Notes under the pieces: generated by a model
What the model was told of the DNA's origin: nothing
Seen by the model: the letters and a program-made list of their open reading frames with translations, nothing else
The model's database searches: none
Program-made: the position numbers and the translations under genes
Part shown: positions 8,276 to 16,201 of the stretch, piece after piece
Layout of the letters: every line of letters starts with the position of its first letter
Numbering within the stretch: the first letter of the stretch is position 1
From: Streptomyces sp. A2-16
GTDB lineage: Bacteria > Actinomycetota > Actinomycetes > Streptomycetales > Streptomycetaceae
Assembly: GCF_018128905.1 (NCBI RefSeq)
Contig: NZ_CP063808.1
Location: 5,828,001 to 5,892,000, forward strand
Direction of reading: 5' to 3'
DNA: 64,000 nucleotides

Positions 8276-9715
8276 TCACCGGACCAGGACCCGCTCGCCC
8301 GAGCGGGGCACGGCCGCCGTCCAGCCCAGGGAGCGGTCGATGCGGTCGCGCAGCGCGGCCGCGGCCTCGGGCTCACCGTGCACCAGATAGGTGACGTACG
8401 GGGCAGGGGCGCCGCGCAGCCAGTCAATGATCTGCGCGGCGTCGGCATGGGCGGAGAAGTGCGGCACGTCGGCGACGAGGGCACGGACCGGGACGTACTC
8501 GCCGAACATCTTGAGCACCTTGGCACCGTCGACGAGATCCCGTGCCCGGGTGCCCTGGGCGGCGAAGCCCACCACGACGACGGCGTTGCGCGGATCGGGC
8601 AGCAGGTGCCGCAGATGGTGCAGGACCCGTCCGCCGGTGGCCATGCCGGAAGCCGACACGATCACGGCCGGTCCGCCCGAGCGGCTCAGCTCGACGGATT
8701 CCTCGATCGAGCGTACGGCGCGGAACGGATCGGGGCTGAGTGCGGCCGCACCCGCGAGGGTTACCTCGGGGCGCAGTTCGGGTGCCCGGGCGGCGACGGC
8801 GTCGCGGTAGACGTCGAGGGCGGCCAGGGCCATGGGACTGTCGACGTAGACCGGCACCCCCGCCGGGAGCCTGCCCTCGCGGCGCAGTCCGGCGAGTTCG
8901 TGCAGGAGGATCTCGGTGCGGTCGAGGGCGAACGCAGGGATGACGACGGTGCCGCCCCGGGCGAGCGTGCGGGTCAGTACGTCGGCGAAGTGGGTGCGGC
9001 CGGCCTTCTCCTCGTGGCGCCGGTTGCCGTACGTGGACTCCATGAGCAGGACGTCGGCTCCGGAGAAGGGCTCCGGCGGGAGGAGCAACGGGTGACCCGG
9101 GCGGCCGAGGTCACCGCTGACGGCCAGGGTATGGCCGTCCTCCAGGGTGAGCCGGGCCCAGGACGATCCGAGGATGTGCCCGGCCGGGTACAGGCTGAGA
9201 CCGGTCCCGGTGGCGATGGTGGTGGCCGTACGGGGTGGCACGGCGTCCACCAGCTTCAGAGTGCGATCCACGTCCGAGTCGTCGTACAGCGGTTGCGCGG
9301 GACGGTGTTTGGACCATCCGTGTTCGTTGGCGTGCCGGGCGGTCTCCGTCTGGAGTTTGGCGCTGTCGCGCAGCACGATCTCCATGAGCCTCGCGGTGTA
9401 CTCCGTCGTCACGATCCGGCCACGGAAGCCGTGCCGCACCAGCCTGGGCAGGTAGCCGCAGTGGTCCAGGTGGGCGTGGGTGACCACAACCGCCTCGATG
9501 TCCGCGGCGTCACAGGGCAGTCCGCGCCAGTTGCGCCTGCGCAGCTCCGCGATGCCCTGGAAGAGGCCGCAGTCGACGAGTACACGGGCCCGGTCGCTCT
9601 CGATCAGGAACTTGCTGCCGGTCACGGTCCCCACACCGCCCAGGAACGTCAGCAGGGCGGGCCGGGCCGAGGCCTTCGTCGGTTCGGTCGGTCGCGGTAC
9701 CACGGTGGTGGTCAT
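8276..9715 (-). CDS. MBL-fold / beta-CASP hydrolase (predicted RNA-processing nuclease family)
   Basis: A 479-residue metallo-beta-lactamase-fold protein. The zinc motif HAHLDH lies at residues 80-85 (VVTHAHLDHCGYLP). A beta-CASP cap occupies the middle (ESTYGNRRHEE, VIVSASGMATGGRVLHHL), and the C-terminal RMMBL segment contains PHFSAHADAAQIIDWL. This arrangement belongs to the YSH1/CPSF-like group of predicted mRNA nucleases. ATG 9715 is preceded by AAGGAGG. The family is widespread and its bacterial substrates are mostly unknown. In this setting a role in RNA turnover during dormancy is plausible but inferred. Confidence 0.93.
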   Translation of the reverse strand: MTTTVVPRPTEPTKASARPALLTFLGGVGTVTGSKFLIESDRARVLVDCGLFQGIAELRRRNWRGLPCDAADIEAVVVTHAHLDHCGYLPRLVRHGFRGRIVTTEYTARLMEIVLRDSAKLQTETARHANEHGWSKHRPAQPLYDDSDVDRTLKLVDAVPPRTATTIATGTGLSLYPAGHILGSSWARLTLEDGHTLAVSGDLGRPGHPLLLPPEPFSGADVLLMESTYGNRRHEEKAGRTHFADVLTRTLARGGTVVIPAFALDRTEILLHELAGLRREGRLPAGVPVYVDSPMALAALDVYRDAVAARAPELRPEVTLAGAAALSPDPFRAVRSIEESVELSRSGGPAVIVSASGMATGGRVLHHLRHLLPDPRNAVVVVGFAAQGTRARDLVDGAKVLKMFGEYVPVRALVADVPHFSAHADAAQIIDWLRGAPAPYVTYLVHGEPEAAAALRDRIDRSLGWTAAVPRSGERVLVR

Positions 9716-9826
9716 GACACCTGCCTCCTTCGGGGCGCGCCCTCTTCTGCCTCGCCGCCTGCTCGTTTCGTCTCCAGCGTGCGGTCTCGCGCATGCCCTG
9801 ACATGGGCCGTCGGGGCCCGAGCACC

Positions 9827-9840
9827 GGTCCGGACGGCAC
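9827..9840. promoter_or_regulatory. Dormancy-type box, one mismatch, between MBL and OsmC genes
   Basis: GGTCCGGACGGCAC deviates at one base. It lies 112 bases from the MBL start (9715) and 173 bases from the OsmC start (10013). A weaker copy, GTACCGAACGGCCG (two mismatches), is at 9872-9885. Confidence 0.45.
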
Positions 9841-9925
9841 CGCCCGCCGCGGGGGCACGGACACGTGTGCGGTACCGAACGGCCGTCGAACGTGTCTGCC
9901 CGGCCCCTGTCCCCCACGCCCCGCC

Positions 9926-9976
9926 CACGGTCCACTGAAAGCGCACGGTCCAGTGAGAACGCGCACGGTCCACCGA
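9926..9976 (+). repeat. Three direct repeats CACGGTCCAnnGA upstream of osmC-like gene
   Basis: CACGGTCCACTGA (9926-9938), CACGGTCCAGTGA (9944-9956) and CACGGTCCACCGA (9964-9976) recur at spacings of 18 and 20 bases and end 36 bases before the OsmC start. The spacing suggests a repeated operator on one face of the helix. The motif differs from the palindromic boxes. Confidence 0.6.
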
Positions 9977-10012
9977 GGAGCGCGGACAATCGATGTCGAG
10001 AAGGGCCCCGCC

Positions 10013-10474
10013 ATGACACACCCAGCGGCACAGAACGTCACTCCGATGGCGCCGTGCGGGCCGGACGTGCACCGGCTCGAGGTCGTCCATGTCAACGCGG
10101 ACGCGTACGACGTCGACATCCGCGGCCACCGGCTGCTGGTCGATCAGCCGGTGGCGGCGGGCGGCACGGACGTCGCGCCCACCCCCACCGAGATGTTCGC
10201 CGCGTCCCTGGCCACCTGCGTCGCCTTCTGCGCGGGCCGCTACCTGCAGCGGCACAACCTGTCCCGCCGTGGGCTGCGGGTGTGCGCGGAGTTCGTGATG
10301 GCCGCCGACTCGCCCGCCCGCATCGGCTCCCTCCGCCTCACGCTCACGCCTCCGCCCGCGCTGTCCGCACAGCGTCACGCGGCCCTGCTGGCCGTCGCCT
10401 CCCGCTGCACCGTGCACAACACGCTGCGGCAGCCGCCGGCGGTCGTGTTCGAACTGGCAACCGAGGACACGTGA
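10013..10474 (+). CDS. OsmC-family peroxiredoxin-like protein
   Basis: A 153-residue OsmC/Ohr-fold protein. The two reactive cysteines of the family are visible in LATCVAFCAGRYL and SRCTVHNTLRQPP, about 60 residues apart, and PTPTEMFAASLATC is the classic helix start. Such proteins reduce organic hydroperoxides with a thiol cofactor. The ATG at 10013 follows AGAAGGG. It stands alone, with triple direct repeats upstream and a strong hairpin downstream. OsmC-like subgroups differ in substrate, so the exact peroxide is unknown. Confidence 0.9.
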   Translation: MTHPAAQNVTPMAPCGPDVHRLEVVHVNADAYDVDIRGHRLLVDQPVAAGGTDVAPTPTEMFAASLATCVAFCAGRYLQRHNLSRRGLRVCAEFVMAADSPARIGSLRLTLTPPPALSAQRHAALLAVASRCTVHNTLRQPPAVVFELATEDT

Positions 10475-10477
10475 GCA

Positions 10478-10511
10478 CGGGTGCGGCCGGACAGCTGTCC
10501 GGCCGCACCCG
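10478..10511. terminator. Perfect palindromic bidirectional terminator
   Basis: A 34-base perfect palindrome (CGGGTGCGGCCGGACAG and its complement) between the convergent OsmC and Hsp20 genes, four bases after the OsmC stop. Confidence 0.85.
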
Positions 10512-10540
10512 TCCTTCCGCCGTTCACCGCGACGGGGCGT

Positions 10541-10963
10541 TCAGCCCTGCCGCACGGGAATGGTCTTGGTCTCCGTCTTCGCCTCCGGGACCGGAACCGT
10601 GATGGTGAGCACGCCGTCCTTGTACTCCGCCGTGGCATCGTCGCCCTTGGCTCCGGCCGGCAGCCGGACGGAACGGGTGAAGGTGCCGTAGCGGAACTCG
10701 GTGTGGTGCTTGTCCTCGGTCTCCTCGGTCCGCTCCGCGCGCAGTACGAGCACCCCCTCCGTGACGGTGATCTCGACGTCCTTCGCAGGGTCGACGCCCG
10801 GCAGCTCCGCACGCAGGACGTATGCGCCGTCCGTCAACCGCTCCTCGATCCGGATACCGTGCGTCCCCGGCGCGGTGTGCGCCGCGGGCAGTCCGGTCTC
10901 GACCCAGCCGAACAGGTCGGGCAGTGCCGGCCAGCCGGTGAGCCGCTCGATCATGCCGCTCAT
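10541..10963 (-). CDS. Hsp20 / alpha-crystallin small heat-shock protein
   Basis: A 140-residue small heat-shock protein. The alpha-crystallin domain covers about residues 38-128 (IRIEERLTDGAYVLRAELPG, FTRSVRLPAG, YKDGVLTITVPVPEAK), followed by a short tail ending KTIPVRQG. These ATP-independent chaperones hold unfolding proteins. The best-known DosR target, HspX (Rv2031c), belongs to this family. GGAGGGTGAC precedes the ATG. No exact box was seen upstream, only an 11-bp inverted repeat at 11024-11058, so regulation by the same system is less certain here. Confidence 0.93.
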   Translation of the reverse strand: MSGMIERLTGWPALPDLFGWVETGLPAAHTAPGTHGIRIEERLTDGAYVLRAELPGVDPAKDVEITVTEGVLVLRAERTEETEDKHHTEFRYGTFTRSVRLPAGAKGDDATAEYKDGVLTITVPVPEAKTETKTIPVRQG

Positions 10964-11023
10964 GTCACCCTCCTCTTCGCTCCTGACACTTCAAGCGTCA
11001 CGCCCGAGGACGGGTACACGCGT

Positions 11024-11058
11024 GAGCCGACCGGCCCCGCGAGGGACCCGGTCGGCTC
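11024..11058. repeat. 11-bp inverted repeat upstream of Hsp20 gene
   Basis: GAGCCGACCGG (11024-11034) is the exact complement of CCGGTCGGCTC (11048-11058) with 13 bases between. It could be the terminator of the Rv1733c-like gene upstream or an operator for hsp20. Confidence 0.5.
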
Positions 11059-11091
11059 TTTCGCCGGGTCATGCCCGTGCCCTTGCCCTGC

Positions 11092-11132
11092 CACCGCACC
11101 GGTCACGTCCTGTCACCGCACCGGTCATGTCC
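11092..11132. repeat. Two 19-base direct repeats
   Basis: CACCGCACCGGTCACGTCC (11092-11110) recurs with one change at 11114-11132, overlapping the 3' end of the Rv1733c-like gene. Probably a local duplication. Confidence 0.5.
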
Positions 11133-11712
11133 TTCCGCCGCTCGGGGCGACGCGCGCCCACTCCGCCTCCCAGTCACGCATCCGCCGACGGTCCAACCGC
11201 AGCCGGGCCAGCCGGCCGCATCCGAAGGCCACGGCGCCGGTACCGACCGCGACCAGCACACCCGTCAGTGCCGACTGAAGACTCGCCTCGCCCGCCGTGA
11301 GCGGTGCGCGCTGCAGATCGCCCCGGCGATCGATCCACACGGTGACCGGGCTCCCCGCCGTGCGGCCCGGTTCGGTCCGGGTCACCCCGGTGCGTGTCGA
11401 GCCGTCGGGGGCCGTCCAGCGCACCTTCGCCCGCACCGTGCCACCGGTGCCGTCCGCCGTCACCGCGGGGGTGCGGTCCGCGTTCTCGGTGAGTACCGCC
11501 GATACGGAGTGCACGGCTGCTCGCCGGGTGGTGAGGTCGTCCTCCATGGCCGAGCCCGCCGCCTCTCCCGCGAGCAGGCCGCCGGCCAGGGCCACGATCC
11601 AGGTGACCAGGACGATCCAGGTCTCCACCCTGTCACTGCGTCGGCGGAGCGGATTGCGCCGCCACCGCCACAGCAGCTTCCTCTTCACACGCGTGCGCCT
11701 CGTACCTGCCAT
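11125..11712 (-). CDS. Rv1733c-family transmembrane protein
   Basis: A 195-residue protein starting MAGTRRTRVKRKLLWRWRRNPLRRRSD. The N-terminal WRWRRNPLRRRSD, a first membrane helix (WIVLVTWIVALAGGLLAGEA), a periplasmic domain with VRWTAPDGSTRTGV, and a second helix (LTGVLVAVGTGAVAFGCG) match the Rv1733c family of actinobacteria. Rv1733c is a DosR-regulated membrane protein of unknown function. Its 5' end overlaps the CBS-BON gene by 80 bases in another frame. A second member is at 40071-40634 with the same motifs. Confidence 0.85.
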   Translation of the reverse strand: MAGTRRTRVKRKLLWRWRRNPLRRRSDRVETWIVLVTWIVALAGGLLAGEAAGSAMEDDLTTRRAAVHSVSAVLTENADRTPAVTADGTGGTVRAKVRWTAPDGSTRTGVTRTEPGRTAGSPVTVWIDRRGDLQRAPLTAGEASLQSALTGVLVAVGTGAVAFGCGRLARLRLDRRRMRDWEAEWARVAPSGGRT

Positions 11713-12532
11713 GAGCCGGCACCCCCTCTCCTTTCCTCTCGCAGCGTCTCCTGCGCGGACGCACCTCCGAAGGGGCCGCCCAGGCACGTCTGTCAGGAAG
11801 AGTGGCCGTGCGACGGACCGCCCGGTCCTCGGCCGCCTCGCCCGACGCAGTCGGCTCGGGGAGATCCGGGCCGAGATCCGGCATGCGGGGTGCGCCCAGG
11901 AGTGCGCAGTCCACATCGACGACTCCTTCCACGGCCCTCACGAGACGGGCCGCGACGGGCACGATCGAGGTGTCGCGCACCCGGCCGGTCAGGGTCACGA
12001 CGCCGTCGTGCACCACCACCCGGATCGGCTTCTCGGGATCGGGGAAGAGGAACGCGACGACCTGTTCACGGACCTCCCTGGCGATGTCCTCGTCGTCCCG
12101 CAGGAACACCTTGAGCAGGTCCGAACGGCTCACGATGCCCTCCAGGACTCCTTCGGCGTCCACCACCGGAAGCCGCTTGACCTTGCCGCGCGCCATGATC
12201 CGCGCCGCCCGGGCGAGCGTCTCGTCGGCCCGGACGGTGACGGCGGGGGCCGTCATCAGTTCCTCGGCGGTTCGCGCGCCGGCCTTGGCCAGGTCGGACA
12301 GACGGCGCAGCCGGGCGTACCGGTCGGGGTCGCCGTCGCGGAACTCCTCCTTGGGCAGCAGGTCCGCCTCGGACACCACGCCCAGGACCCGGTGGTCACC
12401 GTCGACGACGGGCAGGGCGCTCACGTGCCAACGGCCGATGGCCTTCACGATGTCCTTGAAGGCGGTGTCGCCCACCACGGCGACGACCTTGCGGGTCATC
12501 ACGTCTGCGACGGTGTGCGGGGTGCCGTGCAT
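11633..12532 (-). CDS. CBS-BON protein with unusual C-terminal extension
   Basis: A 299-residue protein with CBS 1 (ADVMTRKVVAVVGDTAFKDI), CBS 2 (EELMTAPAVTVRADETL, KRLPVVDAEGVLEGIVSRSDLL) and a BON domain near residues 165-215 (IRVVVHDGVVTLTGRVRDTS). After the BON domain comes a basic, low-complexity tail of about 80 residues. Its last 26 residues are encoded over the start of the Rv1733c-like gene in another frame. Paralogues end soon after BON, so the tail may reflect a lost stop codon or a base-call frameshift. The start at 12532 faces two boxes shared with the USP at 12798. Confidence 0.85.
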   Translation of the reverse strand: MHGTPHTVADVMTRKVVAVVGDTAFKDIVKAIGRWHVSALPVVDGDHRVLGVVSEADLLPKEEFRDGDPDRYARLRRLSDLAKAGARTAEELMTAPAVTVRADETLARAARIMARGKVKRLPVVDAEGVLEGIVSRSDLLKVFLRDDEDIAREVREQVVAFLFPDPEKPIRVVVHDGVVTLTGRVRDTSIVPVAARLVRAVEGVVDVDCALLGAPRMPDLGPDLPEPTASGEAAEDRAVRRTATLPDRRAWAAPSEVRPRRRRCERKGEGVPAHGRYEAHACEEEAAVAVAAQSAPPTQ

Positions 12533-12629
12533 GGTGGCCTCCGGTGCTGCCGAGGTGCGAACGGCCGCGGCCCCGTGCGGGCGTACCGCGTCCTGATTCC
12601 AGACTCGGCCGTCGGCGCGCGAAGCGCAT

Positions 12630-12643
12630 GGGCCGATCGGTCC
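12630..12643. promoter_or_regulatory. Exact dormancy-type box between CBS-BON and USP genes
   Basis: GGGCCGATCGGTCC is an exact match to the consensus, 98 bases before the CBS-BON start (12532) on the minus strand and 155 bases before the USP start (12798). Confidence 0.68.
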
Positions 12644-12703
12644 CTGTCAAGGTCCCGAGCCGTCCCCCGAGAGCCGTGCTCCCCACCGCCGTCCGTGGAA
12701 GCG

Positions 12704-12717
12704 GTGCCGATCGGCCC
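12704..12717. promoter_or_regulatory. Dormancy-type box, one mismatch
   Basis: GTGCCGATCGGCCC deviates only at position 2. It lies 81 bases before the USP ATG at 12798, close to where other boxes sit relative to their genes. Confidence 0.5.
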
Positions 12718-12797
12718 CGTGCGGAACCCGGTCGCGGGCGTCAGGCTACGAACGGGCGGGGGCACGCCCGATCCGACGAGCAGGAGGGACACGTCAG

Positions 12798-13670
12798 ATG
12801 ACGAACACGCCCGGACGGCGGGTGACACCGAACAGCCGAGTGGTCGTCGGTGTGGACGGCTCCGATTCTTCCCTGCGCGCCCTGGACCAGGCCAGCGAGG
12901 CGGCCCGGCGCCACGGCGCCCGGCTGGAGATCGTGCACGGACGGCTTCCGGAGGGACACGACGCGTCCGCCCCCTTCGATGCGGTCGACACCGTGCTCGA
13001 GCAGGCCGCGACGCGGGCCCGGGAACTCGCTCCGGAACTGGACGTCGTGACCGAAGCCCGCGCGGACGACGCCGCCACCGCGCTGGTGGAGCAGGGCCGG
13101 CACGCGCGGCTCACCGTGGTGGGCACCCGCGGACACGGCGGCTTCGCCGGGCTGCTGCTCGGCTCGGTCAGCCTGCGTGTCGCCGCCCACACCGAGAGCC
13201 CGCTGCTCGTCGCCCGGGGCGACCAGGACGTCGCACGCACCGCGCTCGGATACGACCGGGTCCTGCTCGGCGTGGAGAGCGACGCGGACACCCCCGCGGC
13301 CGCCTTCGCGTTCGAGGAGGCAGCCCTGCGCAAGGCACGACTGCGCGTCCTGCACGCCTGGACGCTGCGGCAGCCCAGGCCCACGGAGGAGACACGGGAC
13401 GACTTCTCGCAGCGCGCGCGGACGGAGGAGTCGGTGCCCGGCTTCGTGACCGCCCGACTGCGCGAGCTGCACCCCGAGGTGGCGGTGGACCTCGACTCGG
13501 TGCACGGTGCACCGGCCCGCGCCCTGGTGGAGGAGTCCGTGACGGCCGACCTCGTCGTGATCGCCGCCCACCGCCGCAAGAGCCGCCTCGGGCTCCAGCT
13601 GGGGCCGGTGACCCACGCTCTGCTCCACCACGCGCACTGTCCGGTGGTCCTGGTGCCGGTCGCCGCGTAG
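12798..13670 (+). CDS. Universal stress protein, tandem USP domains
   Basis: A 290-residue two-domain USP. Domain 1 opens with VVVGVDGSDSSLRALDQA and has the loop GTRGHGGFAGLLLGSVS; domain 2 opens at VLLGVESDADTPAAAFAFEE and closes HRRKSRLGLQLGPVTHALLHHAHCPVVLVP. GGAGGGAC stands before the ATG. It is divergent from the CBS-BON gene, with two boxes in the 265-base gap. An ATP-binding stress role is a family expectation, not shown here. Confidence 0.93.
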   Translation: MTNTPGRRVTPNSRVVVGVDGSDSSLRALDQASEAARRHGARLEIVHGRLPEGHDASAPFDAVDTVLEQAATRARELAPELDVVTEARADDAATALVEQGRHARLTVVGTRGHGGFAGLLLGSVSLRVAAHTESPLLVARGDQDVARTALGYDRVLLGVESDADTPAAAFAFEEAALRKARLRVLHAWTLRQPRPTEETRDDFSQRARTEESVPGFVTARLRELHPEVAVDLDSVHGAPARALVEESVTADLVVIAAHRRKSRLGLQLGPVTHALLHHAHCPVVLVPVAA

Positions 13671-13803
13671 GTCGTCCGGCTGGGGTCCGTCGGCCCGGCC
13701 GGCGGGCCCGGCCGGCCCTCGCGGCCGCGTGCGTGCGGCGCTCACGCTGGTCATGGGAGTGATGTCGGCATGTCCCGCCACGGGGCGAAGGAGCTGATCG
13801 ACC

Positions 13804-14487
13804 ATGACGACCCTTGCTGGAGTACCGGACCGGCCGGTCCGGGTCGAAGCGGTGCTCGACGCACCGTTGTCGCGATGGCTGTGGCTGGTGAAGTGGATCC
13901 TGGTCATTCCCCACTACGTGGTGCTGTTCTTCCTGTGGATCGGCTTCACCCTCGTGAGCGTGGCCGCGTTCTTCACCATCCTGTTCACGGGCCGCTACCC
14001 GCGCCCGCTGTTCGACTTCAACCTCGGGGTGCTGCGCTGGAGCTGGCGGGTCGCGTACTACTCGTACGGCGCCCTCGGCACGGACCGCTATCCGCCGTTC
14101 AGCCTCAAGGAGGAACCGGACTATCCGGCGCGGCTGGACGTCGCCTACCCCGAGCACCTCTCCCGCGGTCTGGTGCTGGTGAAGTGGTGGCTGCTGGCCG
14201 TTCCGCACTACATCGTCATCGGGTTCTTCCTCGGCGGCCTGCGCATGGGCTGGTGGGACGGCGGGCTGATCGCCGTGCTGACGCTGATCGCGGCCGTGGT
14301 CCTGGCCTTCACCGAGAAGTACCCGACGCAGATCTTCGACCTGGTGCTCGGTCTCAACCGCTGGGTGCTGCGGGTCGCCGCCTACGTCGCCCTGATGACG
14401 GACCAGTACCCGCCGTTCCGCCTGGACATGGGAGGCACGGAACCGGCCGGACCGGGGCCGCGGGACACCTCGCCGGTTGCCCCATGA
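13804..14487 (+). CDS. DUF4389 membrane protein (two DUF4389 units)
   Basis: A 227-residue membrane protein with an internal duplication. Unit 1 (LSRWLWLVKWILVIPHYVVLFFLW, RYPRPLFDFNLGVLRWSWRVAYYS, DRYPPF) is repeated as unit 2 (LVLVKWWLLAVPHYIVIGFFL, KYPTQIFDLVLGLNRWVLRVAAYVALMTDQYPPF). About four transmembrane helices are visible. DUF4389 proteins have no known function. AAGGAG lies upstream and a strong terminator follows at 14510. The two USP genes that flank it are on the same strand but separated by spacers. Confidence 0.9.
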   Translation: MTTLAGVPDRPVRVEAVLDAPLSRWLWLVKWILVIPHYVVLFFLWIGFTLVSVAAFFTILFTGRYPRPLFDFNLGVLRWSWRVAYYSYGALGTDRYPPFSLKEEPDYPARLDVAYPEHLSRGLVLVKWWLLAVPHYIVIGFFLGGLRMGWWDGGLIAVLTLIAAVVLAFTEKYPTQIFDLVLGLNRWVLRVAAYVALMTDQYPPFRLDMGGTEPAGPGPRDTSPVAP

Positions 14488-14509
14488 GCCCCGTTGTACA
14501 GGCCGTTCG

Positions 14510-14545
14510 GCACCGGGGAGGGGACTGCCGGCCCCTCCCCGGTGC
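14510..14545 (+). terminator. 14-bp hairpin terminator after the DUF4389 gene
   Basis: GCACCGGGGAGGGG pairs perfectly with CCCCTCCCCGGTGC around an eight-base loop, 23 bases after the stop. Confidence 0.85.
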
Positions 14546-14622
14546 GCCCGTGCGCTCGGATCCTGGAACCGGAGGGGGTCGCAGGAGAGTACGTGGGACA
14601 CCGGACCAGGGAGGTGTTGGCC

Positions 14623-15513
14623 GTGCTTCGTCCGATCGTCGTAGGTCTGGACGGTTCACGTGAAAGCCTCGCGGCCGCCGACTGGGCGGCCAGGGAGGCC
14701 CTGCTGCGCGGACTTCCGCTGCGTCTGGTCCATGCCTGGGAGGGACTGCCGTCCGACGCGGCCGACCTTCCCGAACTCGATGCGCCGCGCCACTGGGCGC
14801 GCCGGATCCTGCGTGCCGCCATGGACCGCATCGGCGAGAAGTACCCGCAGGTGAGTCTGAGCGGAGACCAGATCGCCCGCCCCGCGGCCGACGCACTCGT
14901 CACGGCGGGCGCCGAGTCCGAACTGCTGGTCCTCGGCAGCCGCGCGTTCAGCGGCATCGGCGGCTTCATGGCCGGCTCGGTGGCGTCGGCGACGGTGGCA
15001 CACGCGGTACGGCCCGTGGTCCTCGTACGGGCCGGTCGCACAGTCGAGGACGAGCACCTTCCGGACGCCGAGGGCCGGACCTCTGCCGTCACCGCGTACC
15101 GCCCCGTCGTGGTCGGCCTCGATCCGGCGCACTCGTGCGAAGAACTGCTCGCGTTCGCCTTCGAGAGCGCTGCCCTGCACGCGGCGCCGCTGCGGGTGCT
15201 CTACGCCTGGCAGTTGCCGTTCATGCCGGTCGCGGCCGAGGCCAAGGCGCGCAGGACGCTCCGGGAGACCGCCACGCGGCGGCTGGACCGTGTGCTCGGG
15301 CCCTGGCGGGAGAAGTATCCCGCCGTCGAGCTGCACCCACTGGCCGAGGAGGGGCGCCCGGCCCTGCGGCTGCTGGACATCACGAAGGACGCCGGTCTGC
15401 TGGTCGTCGGACGCCGGATCCGCCCGGCCGTGCTCGGTACCCACACCGGGCCGGTCGCGCACGCGGTGGTGCACCACGCCCGCTGTCCGGTCGCCGTCGT
15501 GCCGCACGAGTGA
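14623..15513 (+). CDS. Universal stress protein, tandem USP domains
   Basis: A 296-residue two-domain USP starting at GTG 14623, chosen for GGGAGG eight bases upstream. Domain 1 is IVVGLDGSRESLAAADWA with GSRAFSGIGGFMAGSVA, where the usual RG of the nucleotide loop is RA; domain 2 is VVVGLDPAHSCEELLAFAFE, ending GPVAHAVVHHARCPVAVVPHE. It precedes the 2-oxoacid oxidoreductase operon by 106 bases with a single-mismatch box between them. The altered loop may weaken ATP binding in domain 1. Confidence 0.92.
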   Translation: MLRPIVVGLDGSRESLAAADWAAREALLRGLPLRLVHAWEGLPSDAADLPELDAPRHWARRILRAAMDRIGEKYPQVSLSGDQIARPAADALVTAGAESELLVLGSRAFSGIGGFMAGSVASATVAHAVRPVVLVRAGRTVEDEHLPDAEGRTSAVTAYRPVVVGLDPAHSCEELLAFAFESAALHAAPLRVLYAWQLPFMPVAAEAKARRTLRETATRRLDRVLGPWREKYPAVELHPLAEEGRPALRLLDITKDAGLLVVGRRIRPAVLGTHTGPVAHAVVHHARCPVAVVPHE

Positions 15514-15544
15514 CGGGGAACGCACCCCGTCCGGCCCCTCGGTG

Positions 15545-15558
15545 AGGCCGTCCGGCCC
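15545..15558 (+). promoter_or_regulatory. Dormancy-type box, one mismatch, before 2-oxoacid oxidoreductase operon
   Basis: AGGCCGTCCGGCCC, differing at position 1, ends 61 bases before the GTG start at 15620. It is framed by an 8-bp inverted repeat GGCCCCTC/GAGGGGCC (15533-15540 and 15561-15568), which may also terminate the upstream USP transcript. Confidence 0.55.
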
Positions 15559-15619
15559 CTGAGGGGCCCGTCGTGTCCGAGGTAGGACGGAACAAAGACC
15601 GTCCCGGAAGGAGGGTGCC

Positions 15620-16201
15620 GTGTTCCAGGTACGCATCCATGGCCGTGGTGGGCAGGGTGCCGTCACAGCGGCGGAACTGCTGTCGGTGGCGGCGTTCGTG
15701 GAGGGCCGGTACGCCCAGGCCTTCCCGAGTTTCGGATCGGAGCGGACCGGTGCGCCGGTGATGGCGTTCTGCCGCATCGACGACCGGCCGATCCGCGTGC
15801 GGGAGCCGGTCATGCGCCCGGACGCACTGGTGGTCCAGGACCCGACGCTGCTGCACCAGGCGAACGTCTTCGACGGACTGCACCCCGCAGGTGCCGTCCT
15901 CGTCAACTCACCGCTTCCGGCCGCGGAGTTGGGTCTCCCGGAGGTCGTGACCGCCGACCGTGTCCTGACCGTCCCGGCGACGGCTCTGGCCCTGCGCCAC
16001 TTCGGCCGGCCGGTACCGAACGCCGTCCTGCTGGGCGGCCTGGCCGCGCTCACCGGCTGCGTGGCGATCGACTCGCTCGTCGCGGCCGTCCGGGAACGCT
16101 TCCCGGGCGGGCTCGGCACCGCCAACGCGGACGCCGCCCGGGAGGCGTACGAGCACGTCAAGCACCTGCGGGAGGAGCCCGTCCATGCTGAAGCAGACTG
16201 A
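15620..16201 (+). CDS. 2-oxoacid:acceptor oxidoreductase, gamma subunit
   Basis: A 193-residue subunit of the pyruvate/2-oxoacid:ferredoxin oxidoreductase family. The family signature IHGRGGQGAVTAAELLSVAA is at the N terminus, followed by FPSFGSERTGAPVMAF. This subunit packs against the alpha and beta subunits in the CoA-dependent oxidative decarboxylase. GTG 15620 is supported by AAGGAGG seven bases upstream. The gene overlaps the alpha-subunit gene by 17 bases. The substrate cannot be read from this chain; pyruvate is the default. Confidence 0.93.
   Translation: MFQVRIHGRGGQGAVTAAELLSVAAFVEGRYAQAFPSFGSERTGAPVMAFCRIDDRPIRVREPVMRPDALVVQDPTLLHQANVFDGLHPAGAVLVNSPLPAAELGLPEVVTADRVLTVPATALALRHFGRPVPNAVLLGGLAALTGCVAIDSLVAAVRERFPGGLGTANADAAREAYEHVKHLREEPVHAEAD

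Noticed and set aside
9926..9976. Short CRISPR-like array
   Set aside because: Only three 13-base repeats, with spacers of five to seven bases; no cas genes.
13684..13696. GGTCCGTCGGCCC upstream of the DUF4389 gene
   Set aside because: Thirteen bases with a single central base, so half-site spacing is wrong by one; kept out of the count.
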